Shown here: positions 1-10,303 of the stretch, piece after piece | Layout of the letters: each line of letters opens with the position of its first letter | Position numbering within the stretch: position 1 is the stretch's first letter | NCBI GenBank assembly: GCA_022641835.1 | Contig: CP048715.1 | Span: forward strand, 2,790,001-2,854,000 | From: Petasospora fabianii | Taxonomy: Eukaryota; Ascomycota; Saccharomycetes; Phaffomycetales; Wickerhamomycetaceae | Direction: 5' to 3' | Length of the DNA stretch: 64,000 nt | The notes under the pieces: generated by a model | What the model was told of the DNA's origin: nothing | Databases searched by the model: none | Seen by the model: the letters and a program-made list of their open reading frames with translations, nothing else | Translations under genes and position numbers: made by a program

Positions 1-1
1 T

Positions 2-403
2 TTCCCAGACACTAAGATCGACTACATTGTCGGTCTTGAGTCCAGAGGCTTCCTCTTTGGTCCATCTGTCGCTCTTGAGATTGGTGCTGGCTTCGTCCCA
101 GTTAGAAAGGCTGGTAAGCTTCCAGGTAAGACCGCTTCCGCTACATACGTCAAGGAGTACGGTGAGGACAAGTTTGAGATTCAGTTGGAGGCCATTCCAG
201 AAGGTTCCAACGTTGTTGTGATGGACGACATTATCGCCACCGGTGGTTCTGCTAAGGCTGCTGAGCAGCTCATCAAGGCTGTTGGTGCTAACCTTATTGA
301 GTTTAACTTTGTCATGGAGTTGGACTTCTTGAAGGGTACCGAGAAGCTTGCTGCTCCATCATTCACACTCTTGTCTGGTCAGACCGAGAAGCTTAAGAAC
401 TAA
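2..403 (+). CDS. APT1: adenine phosphoribosyltransferase, C-terminal part
   Basis: This enzyme joins adenine to PRPP to give AMP and pyrophosphate, the purine salvage step of the cytosol. The window cuts the gene: 133 codons are present, reading from the second base of the window, and about 50 residues of a usual yeast protein of about 187 are missing upstream. The fragment opens with the conserved IDYIVGLESRGFLFG stretch. The PRPP-binding loop VVVMDDIIATGGSA is at residues 71-84 of the fragment and contains the paired acidic residues and the Thr-Gly-Gly turn typical of type I phosphoribosyltransferases. The frame closes with TAA at 401-403. The next gene, MED13, converges on it with 118 bp between stop codons. 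Identity is clear; only the start is unseen. Confidence 0.93.
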   Translation, partial: FPDTKIDYIVGLESRGFLFGPSVALEIGAGFVPVRKAGKLPGKTASATYVKEYGEDKFEIQLEAIPEGSNVVVMDDIIATGGSAKAAEQLIKAVGANLIEFNFVMELDFLKGTEKLAAPSFTLLSGQTEKLKN

Positions 404-521
404 TTACGATTTGCATGTTGACGCAATCTTGTATCATAGTCATGGTTGGGAAGAATAATAAAACTATGTTGGAAAGTTGATAAAGTAGCTTTTAACATGA
501 TATTGATCATATTATATACAG

Positions 522-3500
522 TCAAGTCTGTGAGCCATTATCAATTTTAACATGTGTCAAACACTTCATCGCTTTATCAACAGCTTTAACATGCCATGGG
601 ATCAACGAATCATTTGGATGGGTCACGCCATACAATTCACCAATCGTAGCCAAGTTTCTACACTGAATCAATAGCTCGTGCATCAAGTCCCAAGACGAGA
701 ACGTACTTGGACAACTAAGCAGATTTAGCTCAAATGCCTGGAGCTTGTTGTTCGTGTGTTTCACCGGCTTGATCAAGAAACCAGTCTTAATACTCAATCT
801 AGTGGGGGTGTTCGCTAGTGGAGAAGCGTAGTCTGTAATGAGTCCATAAACGGTATCACTCACATCATTGATTACAGAACCATCATCAGCATGACGACCT
901 TCAGATGGGGAATCATGTGTTGTTGCTCTTCCCATGGTGAACAAATCTGGTGAGTTGACTGCTGGTTGAGGTGTAAAGATCGTGGATGGAGTCAACCCTG
1001 TTGATGAACCAACTGTGCCAGCAGCCTCAACCTTATTGCTCGTCAATGCACCACTGAAGCTCTCATCCTGATTGAACAACTGATTGAAGGGGAAGCCCGG
1101 GTCATTGGCCTTCAGCAACAATCTCGTGTTCTGGTTCATGGACACCAAAATTAGTGTCAAATCCTTGCTCTTGGAACTCATTCTCTTTAGCTGTAACAGC
1201 TCATCATCAGTAATCATGCCATTTGATCTTGTCAGCACCAAATACTTCCTTCCCTTAAGTTTCGATGAGAGTGAGATAGTAATCTGCCACATTTCATCCA
1301 TGACCTTCTCCAAAGGTTCCTTAGTCTTCGTACTTCCAGCCCACGCCTTCACCTTACGGACGTTGGCCTTGTTGTCAGCCCAGGCAGCAACACACCACTC
1401 TTTGTCAATTGACCTCTCGAATGCAAGGTGAATAAAAGAGTCTTGAGCCAGGATCTTCTCTGCCACTGGACGCTCTGTAAGCTGGAAGTTGATCTTGTAT
1501 GAAGGTGAGCTGGACAGCTTGGCAAATGTGTCCTGAGGGTTGCAGACGTTGTTGAAGATACAAAGTGCCATACGTGCAAGTCTGTTGATGGAAAGAACAG
1601 AAAAGACACCATCATGAGTCACAAAGGAGCTTGAGATGATTTTGAGATGCACTTTGATCGGAAGCGTTTTACCACTGGACGTGGTCAAAAGCGTTTGCTT
1701 GATCTTGAGGTATATTTTGGTGATGCTAATGGTAGAGGTAAGGTCTTCACCATAGTCAGGAAAGATGACAACAATGTCCTTGTAGTTCATGCCACGGACA
1801 AGAATCTGATGAGCGGCCCTAAATCCACTTAAAACTTGGTCTTCGTAGTCGACATCGTTGAATCCTGCTGTAATAAGACCGGGTGCACCCTGAGCCGAGT
1901 AGACCATCTTCTCCATTTCTCCAAGCTGGCACTTCTTGTACACCTGAACCAACGAAGATAGGAAGTACGTAGCCTGCTCACTTACTTCCTTTGGTGAAAG
2001 CATCAGCACTCTAACGTCCTTCTGTCCAGTTAAGGAACCAAAGCTGAGAGTATTCCATAGATGTACAGCACTGGCATTGACTGAAATTTCTTGGTGAAGA
2101 CGCTTCACTTTGACCTTCGGCTGTGAGATGACGAAGCACGACTTCGACTCTTCTGCAGGTTCCTGAGCTTCCTTGACCTGCGGAGGTGTAGTGATAAACT
2201 CGGTACCGTGAGAGTAATCTGGAGCTTTAAATGACGATAGAGGTGACTCGATGACTGTTGGGGTTTTCTGTGGCTTGTTATATGGAATACCAGAGTACTC
2301 AGACAAGCTAGTGGGATGGAACTCAGGATAAACCAAGGCAATCGCCCGATGGAGATTGTCACACTCGCTTTCTTCAAAGCATAAACCGCGAGGAATTACC
2401 TCTGAGAGACAGCTGTCATCCCACACAACTTGATCAATCAGTGTATCCACCAACTCCTCAGATCCTTCCTTAGAAATGTTTGGACTGTCCAAGTAAACCT
2501 GATCTGGCATAGTGTGCAGTGGAATCATCCTCAACAAGAAGGGCCAGATATTAGGGTTTCCATTACTGGCGACACCAGGAGACAAGGAGCCAGCCTTGTT
2601 CTCACTAATAACACCTTCAAAACTCTGGGTACTTGAAGTGCCATCAGTCTTGATTCTCTTTAGGTCCGGCTCGATGGAACCTTCCGGAGGAATGCTCATG
2701 TTAGAACTGACGAGGTCATCACCAGTAACAATGGAGTTGCCAGCTTCATCCTCATCACTCTCTGACTCACTACCACTTTCACTGTCGCCTTCATCTTCCG
2801 AATCATCATCATCACCTTCATCCTTACCAAATCCTTCGTCCAATACCGTAGCTGGGGTACCGCCACTCGTCTCCCCAGTTGGTGTATCAGAACTTGCCAC
2901 ATGGAACTTACCACCATTAGCATACTTGTCATCCACATTACTCTTGATGATTGGATTGAAGTTGAGTGGTGAAAAGATACTTCTCTTCCTCGAAACGGTT
3001 TTCGGACTCTGCACTGGTAGTGGAGCACCAGGATCCGTATATGGGGGTGTACTTGGCATCATCATTTCATGTAGGGGGATATCATACGGGTCTGGAGTTT
3101 GAGTGTGTGTAGCTGGCTTGTCCTCAGTGTCTATCGGTATTAGTGATTCTGGGGCCCCGTCCTCGTCTTGGCCAGCAAGCATTTCCAGTTCAGATGCGAG
3201 ATCCGCATGAAGGCCAAGATCATCGTCATCGTCAAGATCAATATCGTTGTCAAGCATGAGTGTGTCTGTGTTGGCATTGGCGTGTCCCGTGATGACATTG
3301 GTAGCTGACTTCGGCTCATCGAAGAAGTCAAAATCTGGTTCAGCATTCGGTGAATCTCCTCCAAAGAGCTCTGCATCCAGATCATCCCATTCATCTTTGT
3401 TGCTACTAAGCTCTTCTTCCTTCCGTGGCTCTTCGGTGATTGGTGCGGTTGCTTGAAGTGGAAAACCGTCGGGTGTTGGCTTAGAACTGGGTGTCTCGAT

Positions 3501-4564
3501 GTGATGTGTATGGTGTAGGTGATCAACGTCTGCTGGGGTATTGTGTGCTGTGGGCACAGCTGAGGGTGTCTTAGTTGTGGCAGTGGCCTTGAGCTTGACG
3601 AAGCTGTCAATCAAAGAGAGTGGATCAGTGAACTCCTTCTTCCAATTGATCTCAGTGGCTCTAAGTTTAGAGGCAGGTTGAACCACACATAGTTCAGCTG
3701 GCCACACTAGGAACTTGTTGTTGGGTACCGGTTTGAAGAAATCCGCAACTGGAGCAGTCATTCCGTTGAGGTGAGCTAAATTGGGGATGAGTCTGATCCA
3801 TGTGCAGGCGTCCACATCGATCTGGATACCATGTAATGTCTCCAGAGACTCTGCGATGGACGTTGCGTTGAGTGGTTTGGAGGCCGTTGATTCCGCAAGC
3901 GTTTCATCCGTCAGATAGGCCCTTATACCAGATGGAACAAGATAGATGGTATTTTCCTTATTAACGCTCCTTTGTGATACCGGGTATTCGTTCAGCAATT
4001 CGAAGTTGTGTTGCCTGGTGGTAAGCGATACCAATAGATCCCCGGTTTCAACGAGCTTGGGTTCGATATGGAGAATATGACTAGATCCCGGTAGTAGCCC
4101 GGCACTCCCAAACGGAATAAGCTCACGGCGTAGCACAAGTGTGAGTACAAGCTGTTTCTTGATAGCCTTGATGAAAGTAGCGCATAGTAAACTCATAAGA
4201 CTGGAGGGCGTACCGGCGTTACTCTTGTACATGTTGTGAGGATCAAATGACTTAACTGGCGATGCCTTGAGACCAAACTTTGCATTCGGGTTCGGTGGAT
4301 CATCACCATTGAGTGAAAATGTCCAGAGATCTTTCGAGTAGAGTACCGCTAGCAGTCGTGGGTAATTCTTCCTGAGATCCAACTCTGCATCCAGCAGAGA
4401 CTGATCGTCATTGTTCTGCGGCGAGAAAACAGTATACTTCACCTCTTTAACCTTCATCTTTTCAGCACTTGTTAGTATTTAAGTTGATATGAGAATCAAT
4501 GAGCTGTACATACCAGATGGTAAAAGTTGGTGGTGGCGCCCAAGACATCAAGTGCTGCAGCCAT
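522..4564 (-). CDS. SSN2: Mediator kinase-module subunit Med13 (Ssn2/Srb9), spliced
   Basis: Med13 links the Cdk8 kinase module to core Mediator and helps repress RNA polymerase II transcription in the nucleus. The coding sequence is two exons, 4564-4514 (17 codons) and 4457-522, giving 1328 residues. Without the first exon the protein would start MKVKEV; with it, the join reads NFYHLMKVKEVKY, which lines up residue for residue with the start of yeast Ssn2 as I remember it (SFYRVEKIKKINY). An N-terminal domain (about 1-330) is followed by a long disordered middle with a dense Asp/Glu/Ser run near 555-590. A MID/PIWI-like C-terminal half begins near 815 (VRVLMLSPKEV). Yeast Ssn2 is about 1420 residues, so length fits. 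It diverges from MRPL36 across 392 bp. Confidence 0.91.
4458..4513 (-). other. MED13 intron (56 nt)
   Basis: On the minus strand the 5' splice site is GTATGT, the branch site TACTAAC lies at 4477-4471, and the 3' splice site is AAAAG ending at 4458. The branch motif ends 13 nt before the 3' splice site. Splicing is in phase 0 and joins His16-Leu17 to Met18. Support comes from the perfect branch motif and the restored family alignment. Confidence 0.9.
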
Positions 4565-4956
4565 TGTGTGTATCTGGGCTCCTGATAGTATGACCGGCTG
4601 GGTTGAGAAGACGATAAATTTGGTAGACACGCAGGAAGCGTAGTGGGGTCAGTTTTTGGTGGCCGGTGGCTGGTCAGCAGCGATTTAGAGTAAAAAATCC
4701 CCTTCAACACGCAATTGATCAGTATTGGTGGAGATTGGGTGTGGACTCTCTAGATCTTTGACCCACAATAAACCCTCGTCTCCGGACTCACCCATACGCA
4801 ATCATTTGTATGGAGGTGTTCGGGTTTTCGCGATCACCATGCGAAAATTGTTGATCAATGGCGAGCTCAATATGGCCATTATCATGGTGAACCTTTTGAG
4901 GCCTCTGCTTTCTCTTCCCTAAGTGAAACCCTCATTCCACCCATCTACCCGTCACA
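4565..4956. promoter_or_regulatory. divergent promoter, MED13 / MRPL36
   Basis: This 392-bp gap lies between two divergent start codons. I see no convincing coding sequence; the short open frames in it lack family resemblance. CACCCATACGCA at 4789-4800 resembles a Rap1 site, with one base off the usual core. No TATA box is obvious near either start. Confidence 0.5.
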
Positions 4957-5490
4957 ATGTTCTCCACATCATCACGGACGATATCCCAAGCAGCCGTGCC
5001 TTTGCAGCGCCGCTTCGCCTCTCATCACGTCATGGATGGTGCCCTCCCAAAGCGTCCACTCAAGAAAATCGCTCTCGGAAAGGCCCGTCCTGCTATCTAT
5101 TACAAGTTCAACTGTAAGACCGAGTTCAGTGATGGTGCTGTTGTCATAAGAAGATCTCAGTTCCCAAAGGACGAAATGAGACTCATCCAGGATATGAGAA
5201 ACTCGCCGATGTGGAATCCATACAGATCGGACCTCGAGGTTGTTGATGCCAATGCAGGTGGTAGAATGCAAAAGTTCAAGGAGAAATTCAACAAGTTTGC
5301 TGTCAAGGAGGATGATTCAAAGAAGAGTGATGGTGCTGAGAAGAAGGAGACCAAGAAGGCGGAGAAGAATGTTGAGGAAGAAGAAGAGAGTTTGGAGCTC
5401 GACGACTACCTTGATCTTTTGGGTATGAACGCAAAGGAAGTTCAGACTGGTGGTAAGCTCGCAACCAAGCAAAAGTCTAAAAAGAAATAA
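4957..5490 (+). CDS. MRPL36: mitochondrial ribosomal protein bL31m (Mrpl36)
   Basis: A 177-residue subunit of the large mitochondrial ribosomal subunit. The N-terminus, [11 protein letters not shown] to about residue 23, is rich in Ser, Thr and Arg without acids, as expected of a matrix-targeting presequence. Residues about 37-112 form the bL31 core, with conserved runs [28 protein letters not shown] and [18 protein letters not shown]. The rest is a charged Lys/Glu tail ending KQKSKKK; yeast Mrpl36 also has such a tail, which ends in a DDYL segment followed by lysines. Its length equals that of the S. cerevisiae protein within a few residues. It converges on NOP10. No oddity seen. Confidence 0.95.
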   Translation: MFSTSSRTISQAAVPLQRRFASHHVMDGALPKRPLKKIALGKARPAIYYKFNCKTEFSDGAVVIRRSQFPKDEMRLIQDMRNSPMWNPYRSDLEVVDANAGGRMQKFKEKFNKFAVKEDDSKKSDGAEKKETKKAEKNVEEEEESLELDDYLDLLGMNAKEVQTGGKLATKQKSKKK

Positions 5491-5849
5491 GGTATGATCT
5501 TGATGTCATGTATATACAAAACAATTTAACGACCTTTGAGATAGATGAAGACACAGACGAGGTATTAGCGTTGACTTCCGCCGACAAACCTATAAGGCGA
5601 ATGATCTACAGAGACTTCAGATAACCGGAAACCCAAAATTGTATTATACAAAAGTCAAACCAAATTCAGAAAGTGAAAGCTATTCCAAGGTGGGAATCCC
5701 CTGAGAATGCTGGCACATGCGTTCTTTTGAAAAGTCATGAAAAGCTCAACCGCTTATTGCGCCATTAGCATAGAGCCAAAGACAAGCTGAAGCAGTCGAA
5801 ATGAAAAGTAGCTGGTGATTAGATGTGATGCTTTTATCCGAACGCACAT
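5491..5849. other. convergent 3' intergenic gap, MRPL36 / NOP10
   Basis: This 359-bp gap sits between two stop codons and must hold both 3' untranslated regions. I looked for tRNA and C/D snoRNA boxes and saw none I could defend. A/T-rich stretches such as 5503-5526 could serve as 3' end signals. Confidence 0.4.
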
Positions 5850-6044
5850 TTAGTACTTGATAGCCTCCTGCTGAGTTGGCAACAAACCGAAACGCTTCTT
5901 CAAGGTGACTCTGTGACGGGAGTACTTGTCATCTGGAGAGAATCTGGCTGGGTGAGCAGACTTGGTAATCTCGCCGTCCTCGGTGGTTTTTTGGAGAGTG
6001 TAGACTCTTTTTCCGTCTGGGCCCAATGTGTACATCAAATGCAT
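5850..6044 (-). CDS. NOP10: H/ACA snoRNP protein Nop10
   Basis: Nop10 is the smallest core protein of H/ACA ribonucleoproteins. It works with Cbf5, Gar1 and Nhp2 in rRNA pseudouridylation and pre-rRNA processing in the nucleolus. The gene encodes 64 residues beginning [17 protein letters not shown] and including [26 protein letters not shown], almost identical to other fungal Nop10 proteins. The frame stays open about 260 bp upstream, but family alignment fixes the start at the ATG at 6044. The C-terminus is a few residues longer than the 58-residue S. cerevisiae protein ([11 protein letters not shown]). It diverges from SWA2 across 275 bp. Confidence 0.97.
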   Translation of the reverse strand: MHLMYTLGPDGKRVYTLQKTTEDGEITKSAHPARFSPDDKYSRHRVTLKKRFGLLPTQQEAIKY

Positions 6045-6319
6045 GGTGGTTGTAGGTGTTTGGTAAATGGAGTGTGTGTGGAGTTGAGTACTATGGTGAT
6101 GGGCTTCGCAGAAATCTTTTGTCTCGAATTTTTTTCCAGGGCGCCGAATAAGGAATGGTTGCGGGCGATGGCCACGCTGAGCGTGATGTGCGGATGTTTT
6201 AAGTCTACCTGTCGATTCGATCCGATTGCAACACCGTGTTTCTTGTCTCTTACAATCAATTTCTACAACCCATCTAGCCCAATTGATCCACTTTTTAAGC
6301 GTCACTAGGTCACACCAGG

Positions 6320-8599
6320 ATGTCCAACGATCACTTTGCGGACCTCTTGGCAGGGGTTACCAAGAGGAAGGATGACTCCAAACTCTCTATGGCTGAGAGG
6401 CAGAAGTCTAGCACGCCGTCATCACTGAGTCGGAATGGTGGTTCTTCTTCTCAATGGGGCGACTTTGACATTCTTGCCAGATCATCCTCAAACTCACAGA
6501 GTGGATCTCTCTTTGAAGGTTTTGATTCACTCAACTCCACCACTGCCCCTCAAAGAGCACAGACAACGTTCCACCAGCCACAGCCCACCCCACAAGAACA
6601 TCTTTTTGAGGGCTTCGGCAACTCAGCTACTTCCACCCCACCCCTCAAGAGCCCACAACAATTACAGAATTCAAGCACGTCGAATATCGATCTGCTTGAC
6701 GATTTTGACTTCGGTGCATCTTCAGGTCAGGCCGCTAATCCACTCAACAGTACACTACAGCCACATCCACAACGACCACAACAATCCCAGCAGCAATCAC
6801 TAGATGACTTGTTTGCAGTGTTCGATGCACCAGTCCAGCAACCTGCTACACCAAATCCTACACCAGTGACCGCTCCACGCACATCGTCATCGCAGTCCAT
6901 CCCATCTCGTCCAGCGAGATCCGATCACTCATCCTCTATATCATCACAGCACACCACACCAAAACCAGTTAACAACAATGCATTTGACGAGTCTGTGGCA
7001 GCTATAGTTGACATGGGCTTCTCAGCGGAACAAGCAGTGCGTGCACTTCAGCACACCAGGGATGGTCTTAATGTCCAAGAGGCTATCAACTTCATCATGA
7101 CTGAGGCCCACAACAAAACAAGGGCCAAGGCCGGTCTTCCACCTCAGGACATGAGATCATCGCCTTCAACTGGCACCCAGAGAAGAGGTAATGGTAGTGA
7201 AGCATATATTCAGGGCTTCTCCAAACTGATGTCTGGTGTCACAAAGAAAGTGATGAAGGAAGCCCAGCAGTTTATGGCACAGCCATCAACACCGAGCGAC
7301 GGACGTCCTGCGTGGATGAGAGATGCTGAAAAGTACAAGAGACGGACCCCTGAGTATGAAGAGGACCCAGAGCCAATAACTACAGATGAGCTCAACAAGC
7401 TTCATTTGGATGATAGACCGCAGCCACCACGTCCAAGAAAGCAATCTATCTCCAAGCCAATGCCACTAGAAAGACCTCAGCATCCAGTTCCAGCGCCTCC
7501 TTTATCAAAGCAAACACCTGAACCGGAAGTAGACCTATTTTCGCCAATGCCATCGAAGGCTACGCAGGCTGCTCCAGAACCGGAAGTTGACCTCTTCTCC
7601 TCTCCAAAGCCAACCTCATCTTCAGACCAGATGATGACTTCCTCCAAGAGAAGAGCCGCTCGTCCAACTAAACCGTCACATACAACACCAAAGGTCACAA
7701 GACCAACACCATCCATATCAAGCACTCAAATGGAGTTCTTTGAAGACTCCCGTGAACAAGGTGGTATCACTTTCAAAAATGGTGACTTCACTACCGCCCT
7801 TACGCATTACCAAACTGCACTCAGTGCTCTCCCACAGGGCCATGTTCTACAGATCCTTGCCATGTCAAATGTGATCACATGTCTCCTCAAAGTTGGTGAG
7901 AACCGTAAGGCTATTGACATGTCCACAGAGGCCCTTGATCTCATCGGGAAGGATAAGGGTGTGGGTGAAGAAATTGAAGGTAAGAGCATGAAGGATTTCT
8001 GGATCAAGATCATGTCTAAAAAAGCTGAGGCCCTGGAACATCTGGAGAAGCATTCCGACTCTTTGGAGGCTTGGAAATCTGTCATTGACAACGGTGGTGC
8101 ATCGAAGCAGGCTTTAGATGCCAAGAGAAGACTAATGGATGTTGTGAATCCAACAAAGAAGAAGTCTGCTCCTGTCAAGAAGGCTACACCACCACCATCG
8201 TCGTCCAAACCAGAGCCAGTGAAGACATACGAAGCTGTGGACCGTGTGAAGCGTGAGCATCAGAAACAGGAGGCTGAGGAAGCGGAAAAGTTCAAGCTGC
8301 ATGATGTCGTCGAAGATAAGTTGAACGCCTGGAAGCAAGGAAAGGAAGACAATCTGAGGGCGCTCATCTCTTCGTTAGATACAGTTCTCTGGGATGGGGC
8401 CAACTGGAAGCCAGTCAGTATGGGTGAACTTGTGGTGCCAAAGAAGGTTAAGCTATCCTATATGAAGGCTGTGGCTAAGACCCACCCAGATAAGGTGCCT
8501 GTTACTGCTACCAGTGAGCAGAAGATGATTGCCCAGGGGGTATTTGTTACCCTCAATACTGCATGGGAAACATTCAAGTCCCAGAATGGTCTGTCATAA
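6320..8599 (+). CDS. SWA2: auxilin-like J-protein Swa2 (clathrin uncoating)
   Basis: Swa2 recruits Hsp70 to clathrin-coated vesicles and drives uncoating in the cytosol. The 759 residues show the full family order. A disordered N-terminal half carries clathrin/adaptor-type motifs (two LFEGF, one DDLF, and two EVDLF near 395 and 420). A UBA domain lies at about 219-262 ([15 protein letters not shown]). TPR repeats run from about 470 to 600, and a C-terminal J domain from about 676 to 759. The HPD triad that activates Hsp70 is at residues 722-724, within [12 protein letters not shown]. The start [10 protein letters not shown] matches yeast Swa2 (MSDPFAHLL). Its length is slightly above the 668 of S. 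cerevisiae because of Gln/Pro/Ser-rich linkers. Confidence 0.95.
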   Translation: MSNDHFADLLAGVTKRKDDSKLSMAERQKSSTPSSLSRNGGSSSQWGDFDILARSSSNSQSGSLFEGFDSLNSTTAPQRAQTTFHQPQPTPQEHLFEGFGNSATSTPPLKSPQQLQNSSTSNIDLLDDFDFGASSGQAANPLNSTLQPHPQRPQQSQQQSLDDLFAVFDAPVQQPATPNPTPVTAPRTSSSQSIPSRPARSDHSSSISSQHTTPKPVNNNAFDESVAAIVDMGFSAEQAVRALQHTRDGLNVQEAINFIMTEAHNKTRAKAGLPPQDMRSSPSTGTQRRGNGSEAYIQGFSKLMSGVTKKVMKEAQQFMAQPSTPSDGRPAWMRDAEKYKRRTPEYEEDPEPITTDELNKLHLDDRPQPPRPRKQSISKPMPLERPQHPVPAPPLSKQTPEPEVDLFSPMPSKATQAAPEPEVDLFSSPKPTSSSDQMMTSSKRRAARPTKPSHTTPKVTRPTPSISSTQMEFFEDSREQGGITFKNGDFTTALTHYQTALSALPQGHVLQILAMSNVITCLLKVGENRKAIDMSTEALDLIGKDKGVGEEIEGKSMKDFWIKIMSKKAEALEHLEKHSDSLEAWKSVIDNGGASKQALDAKRRLMDVVNPTKKKSAPVKKATPPPSSSKPEPVKTYEAVDRVKREHQKQEAEEAEKFKLHDVVEDKLNAWKQGKEDNLRALISSLDTVLWDGANWKPVSMGELVVPKKVKLSYMKAVAKTHPDKVPVTATSEQKMIAQGVFVTLNTAWETFKSQNGLS

Positions 8600-9030
8600 C
8601 GCTTTGGTGGCAACTCTTAATCATGAGGTCTAGTATTTCCACTCATATGATTGATGAATGTACAATGTGCCTATTATAGGTTCCAAACTAGCATCCTTGT
8701 GTTTCGCCAGACAAGTAGTGCATGAATCATGTGCAGCGAATGCCAAAACAAAGAATAAACCAACATGCCGCACTCTCATTCATTAGTAGCTTCATGCTTC
8801 AGACTTTAAGGATAACTGTAGCAGGTCGGAGCCGCCGACCACTTGACAGTCTTTGGATAGAGGCTTGAAGACCAAGCGTTAAAAGCTCAATACGATCGGA
8901 TGTAGTCATCGGTGGTTTGTGCGCGAAAGTGCGTTAGACCCTGCCCACACCTTTCTTTCCTTCCAAAGTCTCTAACACTTGACACTCCTCAGTAACCCAG
9001 TCGCCCAGCAACCCGACCTATAACTTTGTC
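8600..9030. promoter_or_regulatory. SWA2 3' region and PAN5 promoter
   Basis: This 431-bp gap has no gene that I can see. It must hold the SWA2 3' end and the PAN5 promoter. The only ordered element is an inverted repeat at 8824-8840, listed separately. Confidence 0.4.
8824..8840. promoter_or_regulatory. possible zinc-cluster factor site, CGG-N5-CCG
   Basis: GGTCGG and CCGACC form a perfect 6-bp inverted repeat separated by five bases, about 190 bp upstream of the PAN5 start. Inverted CGG half-sites are the usual targets of dimeric Zn2Cys6 activators, whose spacer length sets specificity. The factor is unknown, and a chance palindrome is possible. Confidence 0.35.
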
Positions 9031-10080
9031 ATGACCAAGTCCGGCTCCATCCATATCCTCGGCTGCGGTGCCATCGGTGGCCTTGTTGGCTACGAGGTGT
9101 CTACTATCAAGTCCGCTCCAACCATCACGCTTCTCTGGCGTAATCAGCAGAGGCTCAACAATTTTATCGAGAAGCATCAGTCCACTGTGACGCTCAACCG
9201 ACTCTTCAAGCCAGACGAGCCAGCACTCACCTCTAAGCTGAATGCTGCTTCTCCTGAGACTCTCGCCGCCCCTATTGAGAACCTCATCGTCACCACAAAA
9301 ACATACCAGACACAGGCTGCCCTTAAGCCATATCTCCACCTCATCTCACCTAAGACTAACATCCTCCTCATTCAAAACGGACTCGGTGTTGTGGATGAAC
9401 TGTACAGAGATGTCTGGCCACAGGTTGAGTCTAGGCCAAACATGTACCAGGGTGTTACCGGTCACGGCGCTTTCATCACACCTCACGAGACCGACTTTGT
9501 TGTGTCACACGCTGGTTATGCCGACATGAACATCGCAAAGCTTCCAAGAGACCTTAATGTTACTGAGCAGTTGGATCCTGAGCCACCAACTTTCATCAAG
9601 CAGCTGATTGATGCTAAGGACCTCAACACTAAATACATGCCATATACCGACCTTTTGCTCATCCAGCTCAAGAAGTTCATGGTCAACGCATGCATCAATC
9701 CAGTAACGGCCATTGTGAACTGTGTGAACGGTGAATTGATTAAATGTGACAATGTGCAGGAGCTTTTCATGGATATCATTAGCGAGGCTGTCGATACCTT
9801 CTTTGCCTGTATCCCTGCCCTGAAAGGCAACGGGGCTGCCGCAAAGTTCCTGGACAAGAAGGCTATGTATGATAACGTCATGAACGTCGGAACTGTCTTA
9901 AATGTGAAGAACTCGTCATCCATGAGACAGGACGTCTTGAACCTGAGAGATACCGAGATCGACTACATCAATGGCTTCGTTGTCACACTAGCTGAGAAGA
10001 ACGGTTTGAAGGCTGACGCTAACAAGACAGTGAGAAACTTTGTTAAGTTGAGACTCTCTCTTGACAGAAGCAGATCCTAA
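9031..10080 (+). CDS. PAN5: 2-dehydropantoate 2-reductase (ketopantoate reductase)
   Basis: This cytosolic enzyme reduces 2-dehydropantoate to pantoate with NADPH in pantothenate and CoA synthesis. The 349 residues start with an NADP-binding Rossmann fold carrying GCGAIGG at residues 11-17. The C-terminal ApbA/PanE domain holds KKFMVNACINPVTA at about 214-227. The family's catalytic lysine is probably Lys214 or Lys215, followed by the conserved Asn219 and the NGEL turn. S. cerevisiae Pan5 is 379 residues. Yeasts have other members of this reductase family whose substrates are less certain, so a paralogue is possible. The start ATG follows a pyrimidine-rich leader and fits the Rossmann strand; no upstream ATG competes. 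Confidence 0.78.
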   Translation: MTKSGSIHILGCGAIGGLVGYEVSTIKSAPTITLLWRNQQRLNNFIEKHQSTVTLNRLFKPDEPALTSKLNAASPETLAAPIENLIVTTKTYQTQAALKPYLHLISPKTNILLIQNGLGVVDELYRDVWPQVESRPNMYQGVTGHGAFITPHETDFVVSHAGYADMNIAKLPRDLNVTEQLDPEPPTFIKQLIDAKDLNTKYMPYTDLLLIQLKKFMVNACINPVTAIVNCVNGELIKCDNVQELFMDIISEAVDTFFACIPALKGNGAAAKFLDKKAMYDNVMNVGTVLNVKNSSSMRQDVLNLRDTEIDYINGFVVTLAEKNGLKADANKTVRNFVKLRLSLDRSRS

Positions 10081-10303
10081 ACCTGGGCTCTAGACCATGC
10101 GATTTTAATGAATACAATAGATGATAGATCAAATAGTAAGTTACTTTAACTCAACCCAAAACACTTAGTGTGTCCCGTATCAAAACTTTTTTTTCCGCGA
10201 TCAACATGGGAAACGAAATTGTAAACAAACCCTCTTGAGGGACTCTGAACATCCACCAGGTCACCCAATCCCTTACCCATCGCCCTCATTTCTACCTGTG
10301 GAA

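Noticed and set aside
2512-3102. 196-codon open frame antisense to MED13
   Set aside because: Mirrors the acidic low-complexity part of Med13 as a Ser/Leu-rich string; no support as a gene.
4787-4800. Rap1 site driving MRPL36
   Set aside because: One core base differs from the consensus, and mitochondrial ribosomal genes are not typical Rap1 targets; kept only as a note in the promoter entry.
6045-6305. Longer Nop10 with an 87-residue N-terminal extension
   Set aside because: The family is about 60 residues and the ATG at 6044 aligns exactly with it; the extension has no similarity to anything.
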